Notes: generated by a model from the letters alone, not told the origin. A DNA stretch of 64,000 bases from JAOPZW01 sp963835295 (GCA_963835295.1 CAWIEX010000012.1:744001-808000), one strand, 5' to 3'; positions 15,018-24,547 are shown, numbered from the stretch's first letter. Numbers and translations are program-made.

Positions 15018-16805
15018 ATGTCAGAGAACGTGGCCGAGTTCATGCTCAAGCGTCTTCACGAGTGGGGCGTGAACCGGATCTACGGCTACCCGGGCGATGG
15101 GATCAACGGCCTCATGGGCGCCTTCCACGACGTCGGCGACGAGGTCGAGTTCATCCAGACCCGACACGAGGAGATCGCGGCGTTCGCGGCCACCGCCCAC
15201 GCCAAGCTGACCGGCGAGGTTGGCGTGTGCATGGCGACGTCGGGTCCCGGCGCGATCCACCTGCTCAACGGGCTCTACGACGCCAAGCTCGACCACCAGC
15301 CGGTCGTGGCCATCGTCGGCCAGCAGAAGCGCATGTCGTTGGGCGGCAACTACCAGCAGGAGGTCGACCTGCGCGTGCTGTTCAAGGACGTCGCCTCGGA
15401 GTTCGTGCAGGAGTGCATGGCTCCGGCCCAGGCCCGCCACCTGATCGACCGGGCGATGCGGGTCGCGCAGGCCAGCCGCTCAGTCACGTGCGTGATCGTC
15501 CCCGAGGACGTCCAGGAGGCGCCCTACGAGGAGCCGCCGCGGATGCACGGCGCCCTGTTCTCCGGGATCGGCAACCGCATGCCGGAGTCCGTGGTCTCGC
15601 CCGCTGAGCACGATCTGGTCGCCGCTGCCGAGGCTCTCAACGCGGGAGAGAAGGTGGCGATCCTCGTCGGGCAGGGGGCGGCCAACGCGGCCGATGAGGT
15701 CGTCGAGGTCGCCGACGTCCTCGGCGCTGGAGTCGCCAAGGCCCTCAACGGCCGAGCGGTCCTGCCCGACGACCTGCCGTTCGTGACGGGACCCATCGGC
15801 CTGCTCGGCAGCAAGCCGACGAACGACATGATGGAGAGCTGCGACACGCTGCTGATGATCGGGTCGAGCTTCCCGTACTCGGAGTGGCTGCCGGAGGAAG
15901 GGCAGGCACGCGGCGTGCAGATCGACATCGACGCGCGGGTCGTCGGCATCCGCTACCCAATGGAGATCAACCTGGTCGGCGACTCGAAGGCGACCCTGCG
16001 GGCGCTCCTGCCGCACCTACAGCGCAAGGAGGACCGAGCGTGGCGCCAGGCCATCGAAGCCAACGTGAGTCGCTGGTGGAGGATCCTCGACGAGCGCGCG
16101 CACGACGGCGCCGAGCCCCTGAACCCCCAGCTCGTCTTCCACGAGCTCTCGCGCCGGCTGCCCGACCGCGCGATCCTGCTCGCCGACTCGGGCTCGGCCA
16201 CCAACTGGTGGGCGCGCCACCTGCGACTGCGCGCGGGGATGAAGGCCGCCCTGTCCGGCACGCTGGCGACGATGGGCCCGGCCGTGCCGTACGCGCTGGC
16301 GGCGAAGTTCGCCTATCCGGACCGCCCGGTCATCGCCTGCCTTGGTGACGGCGCGATGCAGATGCTCGGCAACCAGGCGCTCATCGACATCGCCCACTAC
16401 AGCGAGCGCTGGAGCAACCGGCAGACGATCGTGCTCGTCCTGCACAACGACGACCTCAACCAGGTCACCTGGGAGCAGCGCGTCCTGTCCGGCGATCCCA
16501 AGCTCGAGGCCTCCCAGGTGCTGCCCGACTTCCCCTACGCCCGCTACGCGGAGCTCCTGGGGATGCGGGGTATCCGCGTGGACTCGCCCGACGACGTCGG
16601 CGCTGCCTGGGACGAGGCGCTGGCCTCCGACCGTCCGGTCCTCTTCGAGGCGATCACCGACCCCGAGGTGCCGCCGCTTCCGCCGCACATCCGCTTCGAG
16701 CAGGCCAAGAAGATGGCCGAGGCGCTCGCCGCCGGGGACCCGCACCGCAGCCGGATCGTCAAGCAATCGGTCAAGGGCAAGCTCGAGGAGTTCATCAACC
16801 GCTGA
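15018..16805 (+). CDS. Thiamine-diphosphate enzyme, pyruvate oxidase/PoxB-like
   Basis: The 595-residue protein has the three domains of the acetolactate synthase/pyruvate oxidase family. The N-terminal PYR domain has YGYPGDGINGLMGAF, the catalytic Glu in TRHEEIAAFAA and GPGAIHLLNGLYDAK. A central domain carries GQGAANAADEVVEVADVLGAG. The C-terminal PP domain has the Mg/ThDP motif CLGDGAMQM..N with HNDDLNQVTWEQR. It most resembles actinobacterial PoxB-type pyruvate dehydrogenases (quinone), which decarboxylate pyruvate to acetate and feed the quinone pool; the substrate is inferred. The start was chosen from the AGGAGGT site 8 nt upstream. Confidence 0.85.
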   Translation: MSENVAEFMLKRLHEWGVNRIYGYPGDGINGLMGAFHDVGDEVEFIQTRHEEIAAFAATAHAKLTGEVGVCMATSGPGAIHLLNGLYDAKLDHQPVVAIVGQQKRMSLGGNYQQEVDLRVLFKDVASEFVQECMAPAQARHLIDRAMRVAQASRSVTCVIVPEDVQEAPYEEPPRMHGALFSGIGNRMPESVVSPAEHDLVAAAEALNAGEKVAILVGQGAANAADEVVEVADVLGAGVAKALNGRAVLPDDLPFVTGPIGLLGSKPTNDMMESCDTLLMIGSSFPYSEWLPEEGQARGVQIDIDARVVGIRYPMEINLVGDSKATLRALLPHLQRKEDRAWRQAIEANVSRWWRILDERAHDGAEPLNPQLVFHELSRRLPDRAILLADSGSATNWWARHLRLRAGMKAALSGTLATMGPAVPYALAAKFAYPDRPVIACLGDGAMQMLGNQALIDIAHYSERWSNRQTIVLVLHNDDLNQVTWEQRVLSGDPKLEASQVLPDFPYARYAELLGMRGIRVDSPDDVGAAWDEALASDRPVLFEAITDPEVPPLPPHIRFEQAKKMAEALAAGDPHRSRIVKQSVKGKLEEFINR

Positions 16806-16825
16806 CCGTGACGCGCGGCGCATCG

Positions 16826-17152
16826 ATGGCCGAACCGGACCTGCACAAACGAGAAGCGCGGTTGGCCGCACGCGAGACCCGGCTCCAGCGCCGCGAGCGC
16901 GACATCGCCTCGCGCGAAGCGGAGCTGGCTCTCGCGCTGCTCGGCCTGTGGCGGCGCGCGGGGATCGGCACGATCAACCCGGGCACGTCTGCGGTGCTGT
17001 GGGTGAGCGCATGCGTCACGACGGTGCTGCTCGCCGTCGCCACGCTCGCCGACAAGACGCTGGTGGCGGCCTTCGACGACGCGCTCGGAGGTCTTGCGGC
17101 ATGGATCGTCCTCATCGTCGGATGGCCGCGTCCAGGAGTGCCGTCGGTGTGA
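16826..17152 (+). CDS. Hypothetical coiled-coil membrane protein
   Basis: The protein of about 108 residues has an N-terminal charged helix (HKREARLAARETRLQRRERDIASREAELALALLGLW) predicted as coiled coil. Two membrane segments follow (AVLWVSACVTTVLLAVATL and LAAWIVLIVGW). A GTG at 16808 is an alternative start, 2 nt after the stop of the PoxB-like gene, so the two may be co-transcribed. I recognise no family or function. Confidence 0.55.
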   Translation: MAEPDLHKREARLAARETRLQRRERDIASREAELALALLGLWRRAGIGTINPGTSAVLWVSACVTTVLLAVATLADKTLVAAFDDALGGLAAWIVLIVGWPRPGVPSV

Positions 17153-17256
17153 CCGTCGCGAGGGTGAGCTTCGGCGTGGCTCAGGACACAAGCGCCGCGC
17201 GCCGGCGGCGAGCGGTCAGAGCGATGACCAAATGGCCGCGGCGCGACGCGCCGCGA

Positions 17257-17262
17257 GGGTAG
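17257..17262 (+). promoter_or_regulatory. GGGTAG box 10 nt before GTG 17273 (formate dehydrogenase)
   Basis: GGGTAG ends 10 nt before the proposed start of the formate dehydrogenase gene, matching the leaderless SigB/SigF-type arrangement. It is preceded by GACC at 17226-17229. Confidence 0.45.
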
Positions 17263-17272
17263 GCCCGGCGCC

Positions 17273-20200
17273 GTGGCTGCCAAGAGATCGAGGCGGGCGT
17301 TCGGGCCGCCGCTCCTGCGCCAGCTCGCCGGCGACCGCCTGGGGCTCGGAGCCGCCGCGCAATCGAAGCGGTCGCGCGAGTTGACGCCTCGGACGCGCAC
17401 CGCCGACCGGGTCGTCCAATCGATCTGCCCGTACTGCGCCGTCGGCTGCGGCCAGAAGGTCTACGTCAAGGACGAGCGGGTCGTGCAGATCGAGGGCGAC
17501 CCCGATTCGCCGATCTCGCGCGGGCGGCTGTGCCCGAAGGGCGCAGCCTCAGAGCAGCTGGTCAACTCGCCGCTGCGCGAGACGAAGGTCAAGTACCGCC
17601 GGCCGTTCGCGACCGACTGGGAGGAGCTCGAGCTCGAGACCGCGATGGACATGATCGCCGACCGCATCGTCGCCACCCGCGCGCAGACGTGGGAGGACGT
17701 CGACGACGCCGGCAACCCCCTCAACCGCACGCTCGGGATGGCGGTCCTCGGGGGCGCCACGCTGGACACCGAGGAGAACTACCTCATCAAGAAGTTCTTC
17801 TCGGCGGCCGGGGCGCTGTCCATCGAGAACCAGGCGCGCATATGACACAGCTCGACGGTCCCCGGTCTGGGGACCTCGTTCGGACGCGGCGGCGCCACGA
17901 CCTTCCAGCAGGATCTGCAGAACTCCGACTGCATCGTGATCATGGGCTCGAACATGGCCGAGCAGCACCCGGTGGGCTTCCAGTGGGTGGTCGAGGCCAA
18001 GGAGCGTGGCGCGCAGGTGTTCCACGTCGATCCGCGCTTCACGCGCACGAGCGCGATCGCCGACGTCCACGTCCCGCTGCGTGCGGGCACCGACATCGCG
18101 TTCCTCGGCGCGATCATCAATCACATCGTCAGCAACGGGCTGGACTTCCGCGAGTACGTCCAGCACTTCACCAACGCGCCCGTGATCCTCAAGGAGGACT
18201 TCGAGGACACCGAGGAGCTCGGCGGATTCTTCTCCGGCTGGAACGAGGACGACGGGCTCTACAAGGTCTCCTCGTGGGGCTACGCGGGCACCTCCGGCGA
18301 GCTGACCGCCGGCAAGATCGAGCAGGCCGGCGACGTGTCCGGCGAGCAGGCGCACGGCGCGCACGGCATGAAGCTGCCGCACGGCGAGCCGCCCGAGATC
18401 GACCTGACGCTCGAGCACCCGCGTTGCGTGTACCAGGTGCTCAGGCGCCACTTCGCGCGCTACACGCCCGAGTACGTCGAGCGCGTCTGCGGCGTTCCGG
18501 CGGAGCGGTTCCTGCAGGTCGCCGACGCCCTGTGCCGCAACTCCGGTCCGGAGCGCACGTCGGCGTTCTGCTACGCGGTGGGGTGGACGCAACACACGGT
18601 CGGCGTCCAGATCATCCGGGCGGCGTCGATCATCCAGCTGCTGCTGGGCAACATCGGGCGTCCCGGCGGCGGCATCCTCGCGCTGCGCGGCCACGCGAAC
18701 ATCCAGGGCTCGACGGACATCCCGACGCTCTACAACATCCTGCCCGGCTACATCCCCGTGCCGCATCCGCAGTCGGGCGGCGATCTCGACCACTTCGTCG
18801 ACAAGAACGGGCCCGACACCGGCGCCTGGGGCTCGCTGAAGTCGTACATGGTCTCGCTCCTGAAGGCCTGGTTCGGTGACATGGCGACGCAGGAGAACAA
18901 CTTCCTCTTCGGCTCGCTGCCGCGCATCAACGGCGACCACTCGCACTACCCGATGCTCACCAGGATGGTCGACGGCAAGTGCAAGGGCTTCGTCGTCCTG
19001 GGCCAGAACCCGGTCGTCGGCTCGGCGAACTCGACGCTCGTGCGCAAGGCGCTGGGCAACCTCGAGTGGCTCGTCGTGCGCGACTTCAGCGAGATCGAGA
19101 CCGCCTCGTTCTGGCACGACAGCCCCGAGATCGAGGCGGGCGAGGTCGCGCCGCAGGACATCGGCACCGAGGTGTTCCTCATGCCCGCCGCGGCGCACAC
19201 CGAGAAGGACGGCACGTTCACCAACACGCAGCGGCTGCTGCAATGGCATCACAAGGCGGTCGAGCCGCCGGGCGACTGCCGCTCGGAGCTGTGGTTCATC
19301 TACCACCTCGGGCGGCGCATCCGCGAGCGCCTGGCCGATTCCGGCGAGCCGCGCGACCTCCCGCTGCGCGCGCTCACCTGGCACTACCCGACCCAGGGCC
19401 CGCAGGACGAGCCCGACGCCGAGGCGGTGTTGCAGGAGATCAACGGCCGCCACGCCGACGGCTCGTTCGTCTCCAAGTACCAGGAGCTCGAGGACGACGG
19501 CTCGACGACCTGTGGCTCGTGGATCCATGCCGGCATCTACGCCGACGCGGTCAACCAGACGGCCCGCAGGCGGCCCCACACCGAGCAGAACTGGATCGCG
19601 CCCGACTGGGGCTGGGCGTGGCCGTCGAACCGGCGCATCCTCTACAACCGCGCCTCCGCGCGGCCGGACGGCGCGCCCTGGTCCGAGCGCAAGCGCTACG
19701 TGTGGTGGGACGCCGAGCAGAAGCAGTGGACGTCGCTGGGCGACGATCCCGACTTCCCGCCCGACCGCGATCCGAGCTACGTGCCGCCGCGCAACGCCAA
19801 GGGCATGGAGGCCATCCGCGGCCACGCGCCGTTCATCGTCCACCCCGACGGCCTGGGATGGATCTACGCGCCGTCGGGTCTCGTCGACGGACCGCTTCCG
19901 ACCCACTACGAGCCGCACGAGTCGCCGATCGACAACCCGCTCTACGACGTCAACGCCAACCCGACGCGCCAACGCATCCGCGACGACGCCAACCCCTACC
20001 ACCGAAGCGGCAGCGCACCGGGCGCCGGCGTCTTCCCTTACGTCATGACGACCTACCGACTCACCGAGCACCACACGGCAGGCGGGATGTCGCGCACGGT
20101 GCCGTACCTCTCCGAGCTGCAGCCCGAGATGTTCGTCGAGGTCAGCCCGGAGCTTGCAGCAGAGCGCTCGCTGGTGCACGGCGACTGGGCGACAATCGTC

Positions 20201-20527
20201 ACCGCGCGCACGGCCATCGAGGCGCGGGTGATGGTCACCGACCGCCTGCGGCCGCTGACCGTCGACGGCCGCACCGTGCACCAGGTCGGGTTGCCCTACC
20301 ACTGGGGTCGGCGGGGGCTCGTGACCGGCGACGCGGCCAACGAGCTGCTCTCGCAGGTGCTCGACCTCAACGTGCACATCGCCGAGTACAAGACCGCCAC
20401 CTGCGACGTCCGACCCGGCCGGCGCCCGCGCGGAGTCGAGCTCGCCGCCCTCGTCGACGACTACCGCCGGCGGGGCCAGGTCGTCTACGAGAGCCGCCAC
20501 GACAGCCGCGGCGGCCCGATCGCCTGA
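17273..20527 (+). CDS. fdhA: Selenocysteine-containing formate dehydrogenase, catalytic subunit
   Basis: The gene encodes 1084 residues if the in-frame TGA at 17843-17845 is read as selenocysteine (residue 191). The N-terminus has the 4Fe-4S motif CPYCAVGCGQ and GRLCPKG. At 186-198 QARI-U-HSSTVPGL is the active-site segment of formate dehydrogenases, where Sec ligates molybdenum or tungsten. Downstream come the molybdopterin-binding parts (GSNMAEQHPVGFQW, VDPRFTRTSA, GWTQHTVGVQ, GNIGRPGGG) and a C-terminal dinucleotide-binding domain. A SECIS hairpin follows the TGA directly. It oxidises formate to CO2. There is no clear Tat signal. The FdhB gene overlaps its stop by 1 nt. No sel genes are in the window. 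Confidence 0.92.
17853..17878 (+). promoter_or_regulatory. Bacterial SECIS element
   Basis: The stem GGTCCCC (17857-17863) pairs perfectly with GGGGACC (17869-17875) around a GGTCT loop (17864-17868). After a bulged C17856, three more pairs form (17853-17855 with 17876-17878). The GGUCU loop starts 18 nt after the UGA, which by my recollection is the same loop and spacing as in E. coli fdhF. SelB would bind here to decode UGA as Sec. Confidence 0.88.
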
Positions 20528-21435
20528 TGAGCGCCTACCAGCTCCAGACGAGGGTCTGGCCGGGCACGTATGGAGCCGACGCCAAGCCGCGGATGGGCTT
20601 CTTCACCGACACGAGCGTCTGCATCGGCTGCAAGGCGTGCGAGGTCGCCTGCAAGGAGTGGAACCGCGTGCCGGAGTCCAACCACGGGTTCACCGGCGAG
20701 TCCTACGACAACACGATCGACCTCGGCGCCAACACCTGGCGTCACGTCGCGTTCATCGAGCAGCGCAAGGCGCTGGACGCCGCCGAGGACGGCGCGACGC
20801 TCGCTCAGACCGCCGCGCGCCACCAGCTCGCCGACGAGACGGGCCTGCAGACCTACCAGGACGGCGATGGGCTGCGCTGGCTCATGGCCTCCGATGTGTG
20901 CAAGCACTGCACCGAGGCCGCGTGCCTGGACGTGTGTCCCACGGGTGCGCTCTTCCGGACCGAGTTCGGCACCGTGGTAGTGCAGGAGGACGTCTGCAAC
21001 GGCTGCGGCTACTGCGTGCCGGCGTGCCCGTTCGGCGTGCTCGACCAGCGCGAGGACGACGGTCGCGTGTGGAAGTGCACGCTGTGCTACGACCGGCTGA
21101 AGGACGACAAGGAGCCGGCGTGCGCGCAGGCGTGCCCGACGAACTCGATCCAGTACGGCGAGCTCGGTGAGCTGCGCGACCACGCCGAGGCGCGGCTGGC
21201 GCAACTGCAGGACGCCGGGCTCGCCGAGGCTCGGCTCTACGGGGCCGATTCCGACGACGGCGTGGGCGGCTTCGGCGCCTTCTTCCTGCTGCTCGACGAG
21301 CCCGAGGCCTACCACCTGCCGCCGGACCCGGTCGACACCACGCGCCACCTCGGTGGCGTCTGGGCCGCGGCGAGCGCCGCAGCCGGCGCTCTCGCCGGCG
21401 GCCTGGCGGCAGCCGTCCTCTGGGGCCGGCGATGA
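20527..21435 (+). CDS. fdhB: Formate dehydrogenase iron-sulfur subunit
   Basis: The 302-residue protein carries four ferredoxin-type cluster motifs: CIGCKACEVACKEWN near the N-terminus, CKHCTEAACLDVCP, CNGCGYCVPACPFGV and CTLCYDRL with CAQACP. This is the FdhB/FdnH layout that passes electrons from the molybdopterin subunit to the membrane subunit. A single hydrophobic segment at the C-terminus (WAAASAAAGALAGGLAAAVLW) anchors it in the membrane. The gene overlaps fdhA by 1 nt and the NrfD gene by 4 nt. Confidence 0.92.
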   Translation: MSAYQLQTRVWPGTYGADAKPRMGFFTDTSVCIGCKACEVACKEWNRVPESNHGFTGESYDNTIDLGANTWRHVAFIEQRKALDAAEDGATLAQTAARHQLADETGLQTYQDGDGLRWLMASDVCKHCTEAACLDVCPTGALFRTEFGTVVVQEDVCNGCGYCVPACPFGVLDQREDDGRVWKCTLCYDRLKDDKEPACAQACPTNSIQYGELGELRDHAEARLAQLQDAGLAEARLYGADSDDGVGGFGAFFLLLDEPEAYHLPPDPVDTTRHLGGVWAAASAAAGALAGGLAAAVLWGRR

Positions 21436-22496
21436 ACGGCCGACCGCAACTCGGCACGACGGTCGCCGCGGGCGAGGGCGGCCCGTCGCCCTACGGGCGG
21501 CCGATCATCAAGGAGCCGGTGTGGACCCCCGAGATCCCGTGGTACTTCTACACGGGCGGCCTGGCCGGGGCCTCGGCCGGCCTGGCGCTGCTGTCGGACC
21601 TGCGCGGCGAGCACGCGGCGGCTCGCCGCGCATGGGTCACGGCGCTCGCCGGGGCCATCGCCAGCCCGGCCCTGCTCATCTCCGACCTGGGCGTGCCGTC
21701 ACGCTTTCTCAACATGCTGCGCATGTTCAAGCTCACCTCGCCGATGAGCGTGGGATCGTGGATCCTCGCCGGCTTCGGAGCCGCGACCGTCCCTGCCACG
21801 CTCCACGCGCTCACCGGCGGGCGCCTCGGCGCCGCGGGGCGCGTCGCTCAGGTCTTTTCCGCTGCCCTCGGCATGCCGCTCTCCTCCTACACCGCCGCGC
21901 TCGTTGCCAACACGTCGGTCCCGGTGTGGCATCACGCTCGATACGAGCTCCCGTTCATCTTCACCGCCGGCGCGGCGGCCAGCGCGGGCGCCGCGGCGGT
22001 CGCCCTCGCGCCGGTCGAACAGGCGGGCGCCGCCCGGCGGCTGGCGATCGGGGGCGGCGCGATCGAGACCGCGCTGACGCTCGCGATGGAGCAGCGTCTG
22101 GGTCGCGTCGGCCTCGGCACGCCGTACCACGAGGGCGCGGCCGGCCGGCTCGCCAAGCTCGCCACCGGGCTCACGACCGTCGGCGCCGCCGTGCTCGCCG
22201 CCCGCGGACGGCGTTCCCGGGCCGCGGCCGTCGGCGGCGCGGTGCTCATCACCGGTGGAGCGATCGCGGAGCGCTGGGCGGTGTTCAAGGCGGGGTTCCA
22301 GTCGGCCGCGCGCCCGCAGGACACGGTCGAGCCCCAGCGGAGACGCGTGGTAGCGGGCGCCGCACGCGGCGCCGCGCGACAGGACGCGCGCGGCGAGGCC
22401 GACGCGGTCGCGACGGACGGCCATCGCCCCGGCGAACGCCCGGTGCCGTTGGGTTCGCCGGCGATCGACGCCGGCCGCGAGGGGACCAATTCGTGA
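21432..22496 (+). CDS. NrfD/PsrC-type membrane subunit of formate dehydrogenase
   Basis: The 354-residue protein has about eight membrane segments and the NrfD start pattern YGRPIIKEPVWTPEIPWYFYTGGLAGASAGLALL. PALLISDLGVPSRFLNMLRMFKLTSPMSVGSWIL follows, along with a VPVWHHARYELPFIFTAGAA segment. NrfD proteins take electrons from a partner Fe-S protein and pass them to quinone. No haem ligands of the FdnI type are apparent, so this complex uses NrfD rather than a cytochrome b. The last 60 residues are a polar tail. It overlaps the genes on both sides by 4 nt. Confidence 0.88.
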   Translation: MNGRPQLGTTVAAGEGGPSPYGRPIIKEPVWTPEIPWYFYTGGLAGASAGLALLSDLRGEHAAARRAWVTALAGAIASPALLISDLGVPSRFLNMLRMFKLTSPMSVGSWILAGFGAATVPATLHALTGGRLGAAGRVAQVFSAALGMPLSSYTAALVANTSVPVWHHARYELPFIFTAGAAASAGAAAVALAPVEQAGAARRLAIGGGAIETALTLAMEQRLGRVGLGTPYHEGAAGRLAKLATGLTTVGAAVLAARGRRSRAAAVGGAVLITGGAIAERWAVFKAGFQSAARPQDTVEPQRRRVVAGAARGAARQDARGEADAVATDGHRPGERPVPLGSPAIDAGREGTNS

Positions 22497-22798
22497 GCGA
22501 GACGCCACACCCCACCGACGTCGAGGTCTCGCGGTCGCTCAACGCGCTCGTCACGACCCTCAACGACTGGACGGTCGGTCGAGCCGATCGCGAGCAGCTG
22601 CAGCGGATCGTCACGGGCGCACTCGGCGGCGAGGAGCGGATCCTCATCGGTCCCGGCGTGGGCACGACGGCGCAGCTGACCGATGGCGACGGCCGCGTGC
22701 TCGCGAAACTCGAGCTCCGCGAGGGCCGCTGGGTCGGCGAGCGCGTCGGCTCGCCGCTGACCGGCGGCTACGTGCCGTCCGCCGCCGGCGACGGCTGA
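22493..22798 (+). CDS. Small hypothetical protein of the formate dehydrogenase operon
   Basis: The 101-residue soluble protein starts at GTG 22493, overlapping the NrfD stop by 4 nt. It has a helical first half (VSRSLNALVTTLNDWTVGRADREQLQRIVTGAL) and a small beta-rich second half (ERILIGPGVGTTAQLTDGDGRVLAKLELREGRWVGERVG). It has no cysteines and no membrane segment. I know no family for it. Its place as last gene before a strong terminator suggests an accessory role in complex assembly or stability. That is inference from position only. Confidence 0.65.
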   Translation: MSETPHPTDVEVSRSLNALVTTLNDWTVGRADREQLQRIVTGALGGEERILIGPGVGTTAQLTDGDGRVLAKLELREGRWVGERVGSPLTGGYVPSAAGDG

Positions 22799-22804
22799 AC
22801 GCGC

Positions 22805-22831
22805 GGACGCCGCCCCCAAGGGGCGGCGTCC
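22805..22831. terminator. Bidirectional hairpin terminator
   Basis: GGACGCCGCCCC and GGGGCGGCGTCC pair perfectly over 12 bp around a CAA loop, 6 nt after the operon stop. It lies between convergent genes and has no U-run, as is usual in GC-rich actinobacteria. Confidence 0.75.
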
Positions 22832-22865
22832 ACAGCGGCCGATCTGTCAGACAGCGTCTGCTTGG

Positions 22866-23618
22866 CTACTGGCCCTGCCGAACGCCGGGCTCGCCGAGCG
22901 GCCACTCGATGGCGTGCGTCAGGCGCGCGCCCGGCTTGTTGGCCTTCATCATCGGCTTGCCGAGCGGCAGGATGACTCTCCCGGCGGCGCCTTCGAGCAT
23001 CATCGCGAAGGCGACGTAGAAGGCAATCCAGGCCGAGGCCAGGAGGACCCAGCCTGCGGCGGTCCCCCACCTGCCGATATCGGTCAGGTAGTGGATCGCG
23101 GCAAAGGCCGCACCGGTCGCCAGCGGTGCCAGCACGGCGAAGAGCCCGAAGCTCTCGAACAGCGCGGCGATCGCGCCGGCCAGCGTGATTGCCGCCAGGG
23201 CCAGGAACCAGAACCCCAGCTCGGGGAACTTCCCGGTCGGGAGGGTCAACGCGCCCGCCGCCGCGAGCAGGTTGAGGATCCCGTACCCGAGCCAGAACGA
23301 GCCCCACATGCCGTGCATCGCCGTGGCGATGCCGTCGCGAGCTCGGTAGGCCCACATCCCGGCCATGAACTGGGCAAGGCCCCCGAACATGGCCGCGAAC
23401 GGGAACAGGAACTCGCCGGAGTTGGTGCTGCCGTACCAGCCGGCCAAGTGCGCGGCCACGATGAACGTCGCACCCGCGAACCCGAAGAGGCCGAGGATCG
23501 ACGGCGCGGCGATCGGCTGCAGGAAGATGCGCGTGCGTGCGTCGATGCCCGGGGCCTCACCGCCGGTTGTCGTCGATGCAGAGCGTGCGAAGCGCTGCTC
23601 GTCGGCTGTTGTGGCCAT
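22866..23618 (-). CDS. GPR1/FUN34/YaaH-family (SatP-like) carboxylate transporter
   Basis: The 250-residue membrane protein has six segments and AceTr family signatures: IAAPSILGLFGFAGATFIVAAHLAGW, FPFAAMFGGLAQFMAGMWAYRARD and ATAMHGMWGSFWLGYGIL. The family imports acetate, succinate or related acids with protons. ATG 23618 was chosen because GGAGG lies 7 nt upstream, and a GGGTAG box sits at 23654-23659, suggesting a leader of about 28 nt. It shares a terminator with the formate dehydrogenase operon and is divergent from a second family member. Confidence 0.85.
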   Translation of the reverse strand: MATTADEQRFARSASTTTGGEAPGIDARTRIFLQPIAAPSILGLFGFAGATFIVAAHLAGWYGSTNSGEFLFPFAAMFGGLAQFMAGMWAYRARDGIATAMHGMWGSFWLGYGILNLLAAAGALTLPTGKFPELGFWFLALAAITLAGAIAALFESFGLFAVLAPLATGAAFAAIHYLTDIGRWGTAAGWVLLASAWIAFYVAFAMMLEGAAGRVILPLGKPMMKANKPGARLTHAIEWPLGEPGVRQGQ

Positions 23619-23653
23619 GGCAACCTCCAATCGGTGGTGTGCTTTTCATCGCG

Positions 23654-23659
23654 CTACCC
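23654..23659 (-). promoter_or_regulatory. GGGTAG box upstream of the SatP-like gene
   Basis: Read on the minus strand this is GGGTAGCG, 35 nt before ATG 23618, so here a short leader with a GGAGG site would be made. It may be a member of the same promoter class as the leaderless sites. Confidence 0.35.
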
Positions 23660-23770
23660 GGCGCCCACGGGCGGTTTCGAGGGGCCGGTCGGCGCGCTGA
23701 CCGGGCCGGCGGTGGGGCCTCGTCGGCTGTCATAGAGGCGACCGCAGACACGGCTCGAGCTGACGCTCCG

Positions 23771-23776
23771 GGGTAG
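23771..23776 (+). promoter_or_regulatory. GGGTAG box 10 nt before ATG 23787
   Basis: GGGTAG ends 10 nt before the start codon, and GACC occurs at 23740-23743. It fits the leaderless SigB/SigF-type class. Confidence 0.5.
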
Positions 23777-23786
23777 CGCGCCCTGC

Positions 23787-24443
23787 ATGAGGCCCGTACA
23801 CGTGGTCCTGCGCCCCGTGGCCAGCCCGCTGGCCTTGGGTTTCTACGGGGTCGCCGGATCCTCACTGACCCTCTCGGGCCTCGAGCTCGGTTGGATCCCG
23901 CATGGCGAGCAGGTCGAGGTTGGGCTCATCGTCGTGCTCTTCACCGCCCTCCCGCAGTTCGTCGGTGGGCTCATCGCGTTCTTCGCGCGCGATCCCCTGG
24001 CCGCGACAACCATGGGCGTGCTCGCCGCCGCGTGGGGCGTCGATGGGATGGTGCTGGCCGTCGCTGCGCCGTCCAGCACGACCAGTGCGCTCGGCACGGT
24101 GTTGCTCGTCGCCGGGCTTGCAGCGCTGGTCAGCGCGGCGCAGGCGGCGAGCGTCAAGCTCGTGCAGGCCGCGGTGGTGGCGGCGACCGGCTCGCGGTTC
24201 GTGCTGACCGCGATCTATCAGCTCGACGGGGGCGCCGGCATCCGGGCAGCGAGCGGCGTCGCCGGCCTCGTGGTCACGGCCGTTGCCATCTACGCCGCGG
24301 CGGCGCTCGGCCTGGAGGAGGCGAAGCATCGCGCTGTCCTGCCCACGGGCCGCCGCAGCGAGGGGGCGAAGGCGATGACCGGCGACCTCCTCCGCCAAAC
24401 CGAGGACGTCACGAGAGAAGCAGGCGTCCGGTCGGGGCTATGA
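23787..24443 (+). CDS. Divergent GPR1/FUN34/YaaH-family transporter
   Basis: The 218-residue protein has six membrane segments. It keeps the family opening RPVASPLALGFYGVAGSSLTLSGLELGW and the second signature ALPQFVGGLIAFFARDPLAATTMGVLAAAWGVDGM. The helix usually reading HGxWGxxW is altered, so the pore may handle another small acid or be non-transporting. It is transcribed away from the SatP-like gene and is followed by a Crp/Fnr regulator. Substrate by family: acetate, succinate or possibly formate-sized acids. Confidence 0.7.
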   Translation: MRPVHVVLRPVASPLALGFYGVAGSSLTLSGLELGWIPHGEQVEVGLIVVLFTALPQFVGGLIAFFARDPLAATTMGVLAAAWGVDGMVLAVAAPSSTTSALGTVLLVAGLAALVSAAQAASVKLVQAAVVAATGSRFVLTAIYQLDGGAGIRAASGVAGLVVTAVAIYAAAALGLEEAKHRAVLPTGRRSEGAKAMTGDLLRQTEDVTREAGVRSGL

Positions 24444-24547
24444 GGGCTCGCTCAGGTGCCGGCCGCTGCCCTGCACTGTGCGGCGGGCCTGTCGCGCGTC
24501 GGCACAACCTCGCTCCAAGCGGCTCGCGCGTTGCGGCTCGCGCGCGC

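Noticed and set aside
17273..17845. Reading the first part of fdhA as a separate truncated gene ending at TGA
   Set aside because: Conserved sequence resumes in the same frame on the next codon, the TGA is at the known Sec position and a SECIS hairpin follows.
17549..20500. A 983-residue open frame antisense to the formate dehydrogenase gene
   Set aside because: It is a mirror of a high-GC coding frame (Arg/Val/Asp/Leu-rich, no domain), while the plus strand has clear family motifs throughout.
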